Shown piece by piece: positions 25,719-33,647 of a DNA stretch of 64,000 nucleotides; the first letter of the stretch is position 1; each line of letters opens with the position of its first letter. This DNA comes from Lachnospiraceae bacterium (GTDB lineage Bacteria; Bacillota; Clostridia; Lachnospirales; Lachnospiraceae), in NCBI GenBank assembly GCA_023664345.1, contig JAMPFQ010000021.1:1-64000 (forward strand), read 5' to 3'. The position numbers were made by a program, and so were the translations under genes. The notes under the pieces are model-generated. The model saw only the letters and a program-made list of their open reading frames with translations. It was not told where the DNA came from and searched no databases.

Positions 25719-27107
25719 TTAAAACGTAAACTTATCTGCAAAATATGCATCCAGTTCCGCGATCGCTACCCGCTCCTGCTCCATGGAATCCCTGAACCGG
25801 ACAGTAACACAGTTGTCTGTCTCAGATTCAAAATCGTAAGTAACACAGAAAGGAGTGCCGATCTCATCCTGACGGCGGTATCTTTTACCGATATTTCCTC
25901 TCTCATCAAATTCGCAGTTATATTTTTTCGATAATTCCATATAAATCTTCTCCGCGCCCTCATTCAGCTTCTTGGAAAGAGGCAGCACGCCGATCTTCAC
26001 CGGCGCCAGCGCGGGATGGAAACGGAGCACGGTACGCATATCGCCGCCCTCCAGTTCTTCCTCATCATAGGCTGCACAGAGAAATGCCAGCACCACACGG
26101 TCCGCGCCCAGGGAAGGCTCGATGACATAGGGTATGTATTTCTCTTTCTTCTCATCGTCAAAATAGCTCATATCCTCGCCGGAAGTGTTCGCGTGCTGGG
26201 TCAGGTCGTAGTCCGTCCTGTCCGCGATCCCCCAGAGTTCGCCCCAGCCAAAGGGGAACAGGAACTCGATATCGGTAGTGCCCTTGCTGTAGAAGCAGAG
26301 TTCCTCAGGGCTGTGGTCGCGCAGGCGCATCTCTTCCTCTTTCATCCCTAAGGACAGCAGCCAGTCGCGGCAGAATCCCCTCCAGTACTGGAACCATTCC
26401 AGATCCGTTCCGGGCTCACAGAAAAATTCCAGTTCCATCTGCTCGAACTCCCTGGTGCGGAACGTAAAGTTGCCCGGCGTGATCTCGTTGCGGAAAGACT
26501 TGCCGATCTGTCCGATGCCGAACGGGATCTTCTTGCGGGAAGTCCTCTGCACATTCTTAAAGTTCACAAAAATGCCCTGGGCCGTCTCGGGACGGAGGTA
26601 CACTGTATTCTTCGCGTCCTCGGTAACGCCCTGAAACGTCTTGAACATCAGGTTGAACTGCCTGATATCCGTAAAGTTGTGCTTGCCGCAGCTGGGACAG
26701 GGAATGTTCTTCTCCTCTACAAAGTTCTTCATCCGCTCCTGGCTCCAGGCGTCGATGCTCTCTTCCAGTTCTATGCCGTTGTCAGCACAGTAATCTTCGA
26801 TCAATTTATCCGCCCGAAAGCGCTCATGGCATTCCTTGCAGTCCATCAGCGGATCGGAGAAGCCGCCCAGATGCCCACTGGCCACCCAGGTCTGGGGATT
26901 CATGAGGATGGCGCAGTCCACGCCCACGTTATAGGGGTTTTCCTGGACGAATTTCTGCCACCATGCCTTCTTCACATTGTTCTTCAGTTCCACGCCCAGA
27001 TTGCCATAGTCCCAGGTATTGGCAAGGCCGCCGTAAATCTCGGATCCGGGGTACACGAAGCCCCTCGCCTTTGCCAGCGCCACTATCTTTTCCATTGACT
27101 TTTCCAT
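25719..27107 (-). CDS. glyS: Glycyl-tRNA synthetase (single-chain, alpha2 type)
   Basis: The 462-residue class II enzyme shows [88 protein letters not shown] (motif 2) and [13 protein letters not shown] (motif 3). A CPSCGK pair resembles part of a zinc site. The C-terminal anticodon-binding domain is [20 protein letters not shown]. Length is as usual for this type. GGAG precedes the ATG. It charges tRNA-Gly. The leader carries three tandem hairpins rather than a T-box. A J/TPR gene follows within about 65-135 bases. Confidence 0.97.
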   Translation of the reverse strand: MEKSMEKIVALAKARGFVYPGSEIYGGLANTWDYGNLGVELKNNVKKAWWQKFVQENPYNVGVDCAILMNPQTWVASGHLGGFSDPLMDCKECHERFRADKLIEDYCADNGIELEESIDAWSQERMKNFVEEKNIPCPSCGKHNFTDIRQFNLMFKTFQGVTEDAKNTVYLRPETAQGIFVNFKNVQRTSRKKIPFGIGQIGKSFRNEITPGNFTFRTREFEQMELEFFCEPGTDLEWFQYWRGFCRDWLLSLGMKEEEMRLRDHSPEELCFYSKGTTDIEFLFPFGWGELWGIADRTDYDLTQHANTSGEDMSYFDDEKKEKYIPYVIEPSLGADRVVLAFLCAAYDEEELEGGDMRTVLRFHPALAPVKIGVLPLSKKLNEGAEKIYMELSKKYNCEFDERGNIGKRYRRQDEIGTPFCVTYDFESETDNCVTVRFRDSMEQERVAIAELDAYFADKFTF

Positions 27108-27122
27108 AAAATAATCTCCTTT

Positions 27123-27208
27123 ATTCCAGTTCCTGTTTACAGGAACTTTTCCTGCTTGCAGGAACTTTTCCTGTTTGCAGGAACTTGTTCCGGTCTCTTC
27201 ACTGTTTT
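27123..27208. repeat. Leader element copy C with three tandem hairpins before glyS
   Basis: On the plus strand the element begins ATTCCAGTTCC (27123), next to the glyS ribosome binding site, and ends CTCTTCACTGTTTT (27208). Its inside is three tandem 19-base units (27130-27184), each the dyad TTCCTG-YTTR-CAGGAA. The outer parts match the leader elements at 52158-52267, 57961-58018 and 63764-63829. In the transcript the dyads would fold into three adjacent hairpins just before glyS. Confidence 0.7.
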
Positions 27209-27830
27209 ATTTTAACAGGATATAGACGGGGCTTTCCGCCGCCGTTGTATCCACGCTCCCGTCCTCTGCCAAGGCAGCGTTGCCGCTGATGTACTCCACC
27301 TTTCCGGGACAATATACATATACGCCATATGGAGCGATGATCAACTGCCTGTTCACAGCTTCCTTTAACTGCGCCGCCGTGAGCGTCTGTTCCTCTTTAG
27401 CGCCAACACTGTTCAGTTCGATATCGACGGAATATCCCTGCTCCGCCGCCTCCTCCACGGTTCCGTAGAACAGATCCGCCTCATTGAAACCGGTATAACT
27501 CTCAGCGCTGTCATACTGATAGATAATGCACACACGACCCGATCCGTCCTCCAAAGCTTCCACTTTCTCCAGCTTCACCGGAGTCTCGGTCCCCGCCTGG
27601 TTAGCGGTATTATAGTGTGCCGCCTCTTCCGCCGCCATGGAAGACAGTTCAGAAACGCTGTAATATTCTTTCGCGCCAAACTCTCCCACCAGATATTCTG
27701 TGACTTCTCCGCCCTTCGCAATGGCGAGCATGGGTTTGTCAATGGTATCCGGAACTCTGGCTTCCCCGCAGCCGGTCATCATAAGTGCGATGAGCAGGAT
27801 ACCCAACACCATCTTTGAGATTTTCTTCAT
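27207..27830 (-). CDS. Lipoprotein of unknown function
   Basis: The ATG at 27830 opens a lipoprotein signal peptide MKKISKMVLGILLIALMMTGC with the lipobox LMMTGC; further upstream in-frame codons do not add sensible sequence. The mature part is about 185 residues, acidic, with no family that I recognise. It has GGEVTEYLVGEFGAKEYYSVSELSSMAAEEAAHYN and a beta-rich C-terminal half. Its structure is compatible with a small surface-exposed domain. It lies between recO and glyS and both neighbours are on the same strand, but it has no operon partner that explains it. Confidence 0.75.
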   Translation of the reverse strand: MKKISKMVLGILLIALMMTGCGEARVPDTIDKPMLAIAKGGEVTEYLVGEFGAKEYYSVSELSSMAAEEAAHYNTANQAGTETPVKLEKVEALEDGSGRVCIIYQYDSAESYTGFNEADLFYGTVEEAAEQGYSVDIELNSVGAKEEQTLTAAQLKEAVNRQLIIAPYGVYVYCPGKVEYISGNAALAEDGSVDTTAAESPVYILLK

Positions 27831-27934
27831 ATCGATCAACATGCCTTTCCGCAGCCTGCGGATCCGGGCCGCAGACAACACACAGATCCGTAAAGAGTTG
27901 CACTGGATTATTGTACCAAAAATGTTCCGGTTTT

Positions 27935-28585
27935 TCAACAAAGAGTTTGCAGAACTTCCAGACTCTTGAATTCCCTGCCCACGAACCGTTTCATATACCG
28001 TGCCGAAACCTGCTGCAGCTGCCGTAAGACCGTCTCCGTCACATTAAAGGTATACAGTTTTTCGACAGGACTTGACGCTATGTACCGTAATGCATAAACA
28101 GTGGACTCCTCCAGCATCTCATCTTCAGGCGGCCCCGGAAACTCCCCGTTCACCGCTATGGCCCTGCACTCGTAGATGCAGCGGATCAGCGGATCGGGCA
28201 GGGACGGGGCGCACAGGGCGCGGAGCGTCTGGTACAGCAGCTTCATCATCTCCCGCTCGTCATTGTTCTCCCGGGTGTAATAATCCGCGATCTCCGCAAA
28301 ATACATACCGTAACATGCCCCGATGTAATCCGTCCGAAGTTCTTCAAAATAATTCTGAATGTCGGCCTCCGCCACCGTATAGGAACTTTTCCCCTCATAC
28401 AGCTTGAACGTCCCGAATGAAAAGGGATTGGTGGCCGCAGCCAGACGGTTCGCCGGCTTCCTCGCCCCCCTGGCAAAGGCGGATATCTTTCCCCGCTCCT
28501 TAGTCAGGAGGCTAATATGTCTGTCGTATTCCCCCACGGGTGTCTGCTTCAGTATGATCCCTGTCACCCATATATATTCCTGCAT
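27935..28585 (-). CDS. recO: DNA repair protein RecO
   Basis: The ATG at 28585 has GGGAG upstream and gives MQEYIWVTGIILKQTPVGEYDRHISLLTKERGKISAFARGARKPANRL, the OB-fold of RecO, followed by its helical domain (PFSFGTFKLYEGKSSYTVAEADIQNYFEELRTDY). The 216-residue length is a little short of the usual 240. It helps RecR load RecA on SSB-coated DNA. It begins inside the overlapping small yqzL-like gene, and era precedes that, the order known from Firmicutes. No CxxC zinc motif is visible, as in many relatives. Confidence 0.93.
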   Translation of the reverse strand: MQEYIWVTGIILKQTPVGEYDRHISLLTKERGKISAFARGARKPANRLAAATNPFSFGTFKLYEGKSSYTVAEADIQNYFEELRTDYIGACYGMYFAEIADYYTRENNDEREMMKLLYQTLRALCAPSLPDPLIRCIYECRAIAVNGEFPGPPEDEMLEESTVYALRYIASSPVEKLYTFNVTETVLRQLQQVSARYMKRFVGREFKSLEVLQTLC

Positions 28586-28706
28586 CCCTATGTTCTCCCG
28601 CCCGGTTCCGGCTTTCTGCATCCTCCTGCCTGTCACGGGCTACAAAAGAAAGATAATCCTCGATCCTGCCGCTGTTCTCAAATCGCTTCCAGTATTCCAG
28701 ATCCAT
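28512..28706 (-). CDS. yqzL: YqzL-like small protein overlapping recO
   Basis: The ATG at 28706 lies 8 bases after GGGGG. The protein is about 64 residues and starts MDLEYWKRFENSGRIEDYLSF, which matches the short YqzL-like family (a Trp/Phe-rich start and a G-x-I-x-x-Y-L-x-F). The gene stands in the expected place between era and recO. Its last 74 bases overlap the start of recO in another frame, so translation of the two may be coupled. The tail after residue 30 is charged and low in conservation. Its function is unknown. Confidence 0.6.
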   Translation of the reverse strand: MDLEYWKRFENSGRIEDYLSFVARDRQEDAESRNRAGEHRDAGIYMGDRDHTEADTRGGIRQTY

Positions 28707-28821
28707 TTTCCGCATCCCCCGATTCGTATCTTTTACCTGCCAAGAGGTACAGGGATTAGGGTCTGCATTTTTCTCTTTTCTATGCGTGCTGAGGACTTCA
28801 TAAAATCTGGTAATGCTCCTG

Positions 28822-29733
28822 TCAGGAACCGATCTTCTTCGGATCGTACCCGAAATTTTTCAAAAGAAAATCGCTGTCCCGCCAGTCCTTTTTCACTTTC
28901 ACCCACAGCTGCAGATTTACATGCTTCTCCAGCAGATCCTCGATCTCAGGACGGGCCGTGGAACCGATCTTCTTCAGCATCTGACCGCCCTTTCCGATGA
29001 TGATCCCCTTATGGGATTCCTTCTCGCAGACGATGGTGGCCTCGATATGGCAGATCTTCCCTTTTTCTTTCATGCTCTCAATGCTGACCGCCACGCCGTG
29101 GGGAATCTCGTCCTCCAGAAGCCGCAGCGCTTTCTCCCGGATCAGTTCCGCCACGATCTGGCGCATGGGCTGGTCGGTGACAGTGTCCTCATCATAAAAA
29201 GCGGGACCGTAGGGCAGATATTTCAGGATGCACTTGACCAGTTCGTCCGTATTATCCCCTTTCAGGGCGGACACGGGAACAATCTCCTGAAAATCATATT
29301 CTTTGCGGTAAACATCGATAAAGCGGAGTATCTCCTCCTTTTTCACGGTATCTGTCTTGTTGATGACCAGGATCACAGGCGTCTTCGTCTTCTTCAACTG
29401 CTCGATGATATGGCGCTCTCCCGCGCCGATATAGTCCGTGGGCTCCACCAGCCAGAGGATCACATCCACTTCATCCAGAGTGCGCTCCGCCACGCTGACC
29501 ATATAATTCCCCAGTTTGTTCTTCGCCTTATGGATGCCGGGCGTGTCCAGGAATACGATCTGCGCCTCCTCCAGCGTCAGGACCGTCTGTATCCTGTTGC
29601 GCGTGGTCTGGGGCTTATGAGATGTGATGGCGATCTTCTGGCCGATCAGCCTGTTCATCAATGTGGATTTTCCCACGTTAGGCCTGCCGATGAGTGTCGC
29701 AAAGCCTGATTTAAAAGATGGATTTTCGTTCAT
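28822..29733 (-). CDS. era: GTPase Era
   Basis: The ATG at 29733 gives 303 residues, the normal Era length (an upstream in-frame ATG at 29808 is not needed). GTPase motifs are GRPNVGKST (G1), DTPG (G3) and NKTD (G4), and SALKG (G5). The C-terminal KH domain is seen as HIEATIVCEKESHKGIIIGKGGQMLKKIG. Era acts in 16S rRNA 3' end maturation and 30S assembly. AGAGG lies upstream, and its 3' end is 116 bases before the yqzL-like gene. Confidence 0.98.
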   Translation of the reverse strand: MNENPSFKSGFATLIGRPNVGKSTLMNRLIGQKIAITSHKPQTTRNRIQTVLTLEEAQIVFLDTPGIHKAKNKLGNYMVSVAERTLDEVDVILWLVEPTDYIGAGERHIIEQLKKTKTPVILVINKTDTVKKEEILRFIDVYRKEYDFQEIVPVSALKGDNTDELVKCILKYLPYGPAFYDEDTVTDQPMRQIVAELIREKALRLLEDEIPHGVAVSIESMKEKGKICHIEATIVCEKESHKGIIIGKGGQMLKKIGSTARPEIEDLLEKHVNLQLWVKVKKDWRDSDFLLKNFGYDPKKIGS

Positions 29734-29845
29734 GTGTTTTATTTTCCTCTCTCTGCGGTTTGAAAACGCTGACACCCCAAACCACAGTGACTGTATTATA
29801 TCAAACACCGGAAAAAAAGTAAATCTTTCAAAATTATTTCTCTCG

Positions 29846-29875
29846 TTGACAGAAATATCCTATTTACGATAAAAT
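29846..29875 (+). promoter_or_regulatory. Predicted promoter of the GNAT gene
   Basis: TTGACA (29846-29851), an 18-base spacer and TAAAAT (29870-29875) lie about 45 bases before the GNAT start, in the divergent gap from era. Confidence 0.65.
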
Positions 29876-29918
29876 TGTTTCGTGAACAACCCACCGCACT
29901 GTCAAAGGGGAGCAGGAT

Positions 29919-30377
29919 ATGGTATTTGAACTTTTGAATCCGAAAAATGCAGACCGCTATATCGCATACCTGAAAAGAGCAATGTCAGAAGAACCGGATA
30001 AAATGACCGCTGAATTTTTAGATGAGGATGGTATCCGAGAGCGGCTGAGAGACCCTTTTTATCAGCAAACGAAATCTATCCTGGCCATGGAGGACGGCCT
30101 TGTGATCGGGCGCATAGAATATCATTTCTATGGATGTATGCAGGACGGATACCGGATGGCGTATGTGGACTGGGTATATGTCTTAAAGGAATACAGGCAC
30201 AGAGGCGTGGCGCAGCAATTGTTCAGGGAACTGGAGCGGGACTGCGCCGAAAACCATATCTTTCAGTATTACCTCATCCGTGCCACAGATAAAGAGGCCG
30301 ACAGCTTCTATAAGCGGTTCCGGGACGCGGAATCAAGCTATGAACCGTTTTTGAGGAAATATCTGGAAAATCACTGA
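29919..30377 (+). CDS. GNAT family N-acetyltransferase
   Basis: The 152-residue single-domain protein has the acetyl-CoA loop motif EYRHRGVAQQLFREL (R-x-x-G-x-A) in beta4/alpha3, with an N-terminal region that would form the substrate side. GGGGAG before ATG supports the start. It transfers an acetyl group to an amine of unknown identity. It is the only plus-strand gene in the left half and stands alone, followed by a strong hairpin shared with the convergent blaR1-like gene. Confidence 0.85.
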   Translation: MVFELLNPKNADRYIAYLKRAMSEEPDKMTAEFLDEDGIRERLRDPFYQQTKSILAMEDGLVIGRIEYHFYGCMQDGYRMAYVDWVYVLKEYRHRGVAQQLFRELERDCAENHIFQYYLIRATDKEADSFYKRFRDAESSYEPFLRKYLENH

Positions 30378-30392
30378 TCGCCGACAGATCGA

Positions 30393-30421
30393 GGGGAGCA
30401 GGCCAAAACAGCCTGCTCCCC
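30393..30421. terminator. Bidirectional hairpin between the convergent GNAT and BlaR1-like genes
   Basis: A perfect 11-bp stem GGGGAGCAGGC (30393-30403) and its complement (30411-30421), with a 7-base loop CAAAACA, sit between two converging stop codons. There is no long T-run, but the high-GC stem and location suggest a terminator for both sides. Confidence 0.65.
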
Positions 30422-30427
30422 CTGTGG

Positions 30428-32548
30428 TCACTCCAGCCAGGAAGTAAAGAATCCCGCCCCCGTGTTCACATTGTGCAGCCCGTAGGCGGACAGCCTTGTG
30501 ACGGAACCATCCCGCCACAGGTAGTTGTCCGGCCACCAGCTTAAAAACTCCTCATCCAGTCCCTCCGGCGGCGTATACGGCAGATAGAGGATAAATTCCT
30601 CCCCGCCCTCCACGCCAAAGGCCTCCGAACCGATGTAGCGGATCTCATCCTCGATCCATTCTTTCTCTTTTTCCGTCTCACAGTTCAACTCTTCCAGCTG
30701 CATGGAATAAGCGTAGTCGCTGATCCGGGTCATTTCGCTGAACCTTCCGCTGAATCTGCAGATGTAACTCGTTCCACGCGGGTACTCCGGGGCAGCTATC
30801 GCCTCTCCGTCCTCATAGACGCCCTCAAAGCGTCCGTCCGGATACAGGGTCAGCGTTGTTCCCCAGGCGCCCGCGCCGCTGGCAAAGAGAAATTCCAGGG
30901 GCTGGCCATCCTTAAACAGGGGATCCCCGAACTGTGCGCTTTCGTCCACACCATTGGTGTCCCCTTGCGTCATATCCTGCCCGGACGCCGCATCGTCCCC
31001 AGGCATCTGATCCTCCCCGCCAAAGGATACGGGATAGAGCCCGGATACTTCCGCCGCAGCTTTGGGACCGATCACAAGTTCTCCCCCCACGGTGCCAAGC
31101 AGGACGATGCCATCTTTCATGATCATATTGCCCACTTCCGCAAATGCCCGCATCTTACCTGTTATCTCCTGCACCGGCAGCTGGAAATCCGCCGTCCATT
31201 GGTTTTCCTCCGTCTCCACGCCGCCCTCCAGGGAAAACTGCGTGCAGGAATAACTGCCCATTCCCTGATAGATGGCGGGAAGATATTCCACCAGGTAATC
31301 TTCCCCGTCGCCCTCATACAAAAGGAACGCGGCCTCGCCTGTGTGAACCGTCCCGGCTTCCCTGCTCCACAGCAGGGTTCCGTCCTGTTTTACCACTTCC
31401 AGCTCATAATACTCTCCGCCGTTATGCTCGCGGACAAGGATCAGTTCCGTCTCCCCGTCATGGTCAAGGTCCGCGCCTTCCCAGATTGCCGCATCCTGAA
31501 AGACCGACTGCTCCCGTTCCCCGGCTGCAGAGCCGTAGCCATCCGCTGGAACACCGGAGTCTCCGCCCGCTCCCGCCACCGGCTGCTGTTCCGGTTCCGC
31601 CGGGCCGGGCTGCCCTGCAGGGTCTGTCAGGAAACACAGCGCAACCGCCGCGCAGACAACGACTGCTGCCAGGATCACCCAGAAAGCGGGACGCCTATAG
31701 TTCAGAACAGACCTCACCCGCTCCTTTACTCCTACCTCCCCGAACGCCAGCGGACAGGCGGCAATGCCCCTGCGGCTGACGCTGCAGGAGAGCAGCGCCT
31801 GGGAGTAGTCCGCACGCTGGTCATTGTCCAGCCCCCTGATCACCTTTTCATCACAAGCCAGTTCGATATCGCGGCAAAGCAGCACATAGGCGATCCACAC
31901 CAGGGGATTGAACCAGTGAACCGTCAGCAGCAGAAAACCCAGCGGCTTCCACCAGTGATCCCTGCGCCGGATATGGGCCCGTTCATGGGCGATGATGGGA
32001 CGCGCATCCCTGCCCGCTATCGTACAGGGCAGGTAGATCCGGGGACGGATAAGCCCCAATACAAAGGGGGACTCCACCCTGTCGCTCCGATATAGATTCC
32101 CTTTTATGGGAATGGCCGTGGCGACACGCCTGCGCAGCCGCCAGTAGCTTGCCGCCGTGTAGGACAATATGACCGCCATCCCCATCATCCAGATGATCGA
32201 TAATATGGGAATCCATATCTGCAGGGGATTTGCGCTTGCCGCCGGGGCCGGAGCCAGGGAAACGCCTATGACCGGATTCACTGCCCCATCCAGCGCCGGA
32301 ATGCCGGTATGCACCGCAGGCGTCCGTTCCAGCATGATATCCGGACTGATGGTCTCCCTGCTGGGGATCAGGCTGAAAATGCTTTCGATGGAAAAGGGAA
32401 GCGCCAGCCGCACCCCCACAAGCCCCCACAGCGCCACCGTGATCTGCCTGGGCGCCCTTTTCAGCAGCGGACGCAACAGAATCACTGCCAGAATCAGCCA
32501 TCCGGCGGAAATGCTCATATTCACGATCTTCAAAAACAGTTCTGTCAT
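30428..32548 (-). CDS. BlaR1/MecR1-like M56 membrane peptidase, first pair
   Basis: The 706-residue protein begins with transmembrane helices and has the M56 zinc site HERAHIRRRDHWW (HExxH, about residues 190-194) with LACDEKVIRGL downstream, a conserved element holding the third ligand. A transmembrane helix (AFWVILAAVVVCAAVALCFL) near 290-310 is followed by about 400 residues of external region with no penicillin-binding motifs. It probably senses an envelope signal and cleaves the BlaI-like repressor that overlaps its start by 4 bases. The sensor part is not a BlaR1 beta-lactam domain, so the inducer is unknown. Confidence 0.85.
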   Translation of the reverse strand: MTELFLKIVNMSISAGWLILAVILLRPLLKRAPRQITVALWGLVGVRLALPFSIESIFSLIPSRETISPDIMLERTPAVHTGIPALDGAVNPVIGVSLAPAPAASANPLQIWIPILSIIWMMGMAVILSYTAASYWRLRRRVATAIPIKGNLYRSDRVESPFVLGLIRPRIYLPCTIAGRDARPIIAHERAHIRRRDHWWKPLGFLLLTVHWFNPLVWIAYVLLCRDIELACDEKVIRGLDNDQRADYSQALLSCSVSRRGIAACPLAFGEVGVKERVRSVLNYRRPAFWVILAAVVVCAAVALCFLTDPAGQPGPAEPEQQPVAGAGGDSGVPADGYGSAAGEREQSVFQDAAIWEGADLDHDGETELILVREHNGGEYYELEVVKQDGTLLWSREAGTVHTGEAAFLLYEGDGEDYLVEYLPAIYQGMGSYSCTQFSLEGGVETEENQWTADFQLPVQEITGKMRAFAEVGNMIMKDGIVLLGTVGGELVIGPKAAAEVSGLYPVSFGGEDQMPGDDAASGQDMTQGDTNGVDESAQFGDPLFKDGQPLEFLFASGAGAWGTTLTLYPDGRFEGVYEDGEAIAAPEYPRGTSYICRFSGRFSEMTRISDYAYSMQLEELNCETEKEKEWIEDEIRYIGSEAFGVEGGEEFILYLPYTPPEGLDEEFLSWWPDNYLWRDGSVTRLSAYGLHNVNTGAGFFTSWLE

Positions 32549-32916
32549 TGCGCCCCTCCTTTCCGAAAGCTGTCGATCATCCGCTGCACCTCGTCAATCT
32601 CCCGTTCGGAGATCTTCTGATGCTTTGTAAACGCCGCTATAAAAGACGGCAGGGAACCCTCGAACTTTTTCTCCAAAAGCTCCTCTATCTCCGCCGCCTG
32701 GACCTCGTCCTTGGACACCAGGGAGACCACGGTCCCGTTTTCATTCTTCAACACGCCCCGCTCGCCAAGGCGTTTGATGACAGTATAGGTGGTGGTGCGC
32801 TTCCACTCCAGCTGCTCCTTGCAAAGCTGCACCAGTTCCGTGGTCTTAATCGGCTCATGCTCCCACAGAATCAGGCAGAAACGGTATTCGCTCTCAAAAA
32901 TCTTCGGTGCTGGCAT
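32545..32916 (-). CDS. BlaI/MecI/CopY family repressor, first pair
   Basis: The 123-residue winged-helix protein has the sequence MPAPKIFESEYRFCLILWEHEPIKTTELVQLCKEQLEWKRTTTYTVIKRLGERGVL (DNA-binding domain) and a C-terminal dimerisation helix (LEKKFEGSLPSFIAAFTKHQKISEREIDEVQRMI). GGAGG precedes the ATG. It overlaps the downstream M56 gene by 4 bases, the typical repressor-sensor pair. It most likely binds the two boxes at 32931-32978 and controls itself and its partner. Confidence 0.92.
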   Translation of the reverse strand: MPAPKIFESEYRFCLILWEHEPIKTTELVQLCKEQLEWKRTTTYTVIKRLGERGVLKNENGTVVSLVSKDEVQAAEIEELLEKKFEGSLPSFIAAFTKHQKISEREIDEVQRMIDSFRKGGAQ

Positions 32917-32930
32917 ATGGGATCCTCCTT

Positions 32931-32990
32931 GTCTAATGTGTTAGACTCTCTGTATAATGGCAGTCTAACACATTAGACAGGCGGTGTCAA
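32931..32990 (-). promoter_or_regulatory. Promoter with two operator boxes for the first BlaI-like repressor
   Basis: Two dyads, GTCTAATGTGTTAGAC (32931-32946) and GTCTAACACATTAGAC (32963-32978), are 32 bases apart centre to centre. On the minus strand TTGACA (32985-32990), 17 bases and TAGACT (32962-32967) form a promoter whose -10 is inside the upstream box, while the other box lies between the start site and the ribosome binding site. This is a clear repression layout. Confidence 0.85.
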
Positions 32991-33146
32991 TCATATCTTG
33001 CAAATCTTTGCGTTATACGACACACAACAGCCACTGGGATACAAGGTAGAAGACAATGCTTTCACCACTCCCGAACGCGTACATGGCTGGGCGGACAGAT
33101 TGAGCGGATCTGAAATTTATTTGAAAAAAGTCAGTAACCCCGCTGC

Positions 33147-33647
33147 TCAGACCATAGTTTCTCCCGGCCTGATCCTGCAGACCACCACCATAAGGAAGAT
33201 CAACATGGCCAGGGAGCACCCGACAAGCAGTCCGTTTATCACAGGATTGTCATATGCCGCCAAAAGGAAATTCATGGTCAGGAAGATCACGGTTCCCATG
33301 CGGGCAAAATTTAAATGCGAGGCTCTGTCCGGCTGATCTTCCCGAATCCTCTTTATGACCTCCCCCATGAGCAGGAAGATCACATAGACCATGAGCGCAC
33401 TTATGAGCAGGCTTTCCACCGGATGCTCAAACCGGATGACCCAATGCAGAAAACAATCCGCCGCCAGGATCAGCAGCAGCGGCTTCAGCCTTTTCTCCGT
33501 CTCCGTCTGCTCCGTGTGGCTTGCAAGGGAGGCGAACAGGAACAGCATTCCCGCAAATTCCGGCATCAGATCCAGATTCCCAATCCTGAAATCCAGAAAA
33601 AGAAACAAGATTCCCAGTTTTAAAAAAATCAGAGATTTCCGCTCCAT
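33147..33647 (-). CDS. Small multi-pass membrane protein, downstream of the second M56 gene
   Basis: The ATG at 33647 follows GGAGGGGGAA and gives about 166 residues with four to five hydrophobic segments (KLGILFLFLDFRIGNLDLMP, LLLILAADCFLHWVI, VIFLTMNFLLAAYD, LLVGCSLAMLIFLMVVV). I recognise no family. It overlaps the last 19 bases of the second M56 gene, so it is probably co-transcribed with the second BlaI/BlaR1-like pair. It may be the regulated target or an accessory part of the sensor. Confidence 0.65.
   Translation of the reverse strand: MERKSLIFLKLGILFLFLDFRIGNLDLMPEFAGMLFLFASLASHTEQTETEKRLKPLLLILAADCFLHWVIRFEHPVESLLISALMVYVIFLLMGEVIKRIREDQPDRASHLNFARMGTVIFLTMNFLLAAYDNPVINGLLVGCSLAMLIFLMVVVCRIRPGETMV

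Noticed and set aside
27130-27184. A short CRISPR-like array
   Set aside because: The units are directly adjacent with no unique spacers, and no cas gene is near.
27108-27206. A T-box riboswitch before glyS
   Set aside because: The space is only about 100 bases and is filled by the leader element; no T-box sequence (TGGNACCGCG-like) is present.
32998-33336. A 112-codon plus-strand frame downstream of the first BlaI operator
   Set aside because: It overlaps the small membrane protein gene on the other strand for most of its length and has no ribosome binding site or domain.
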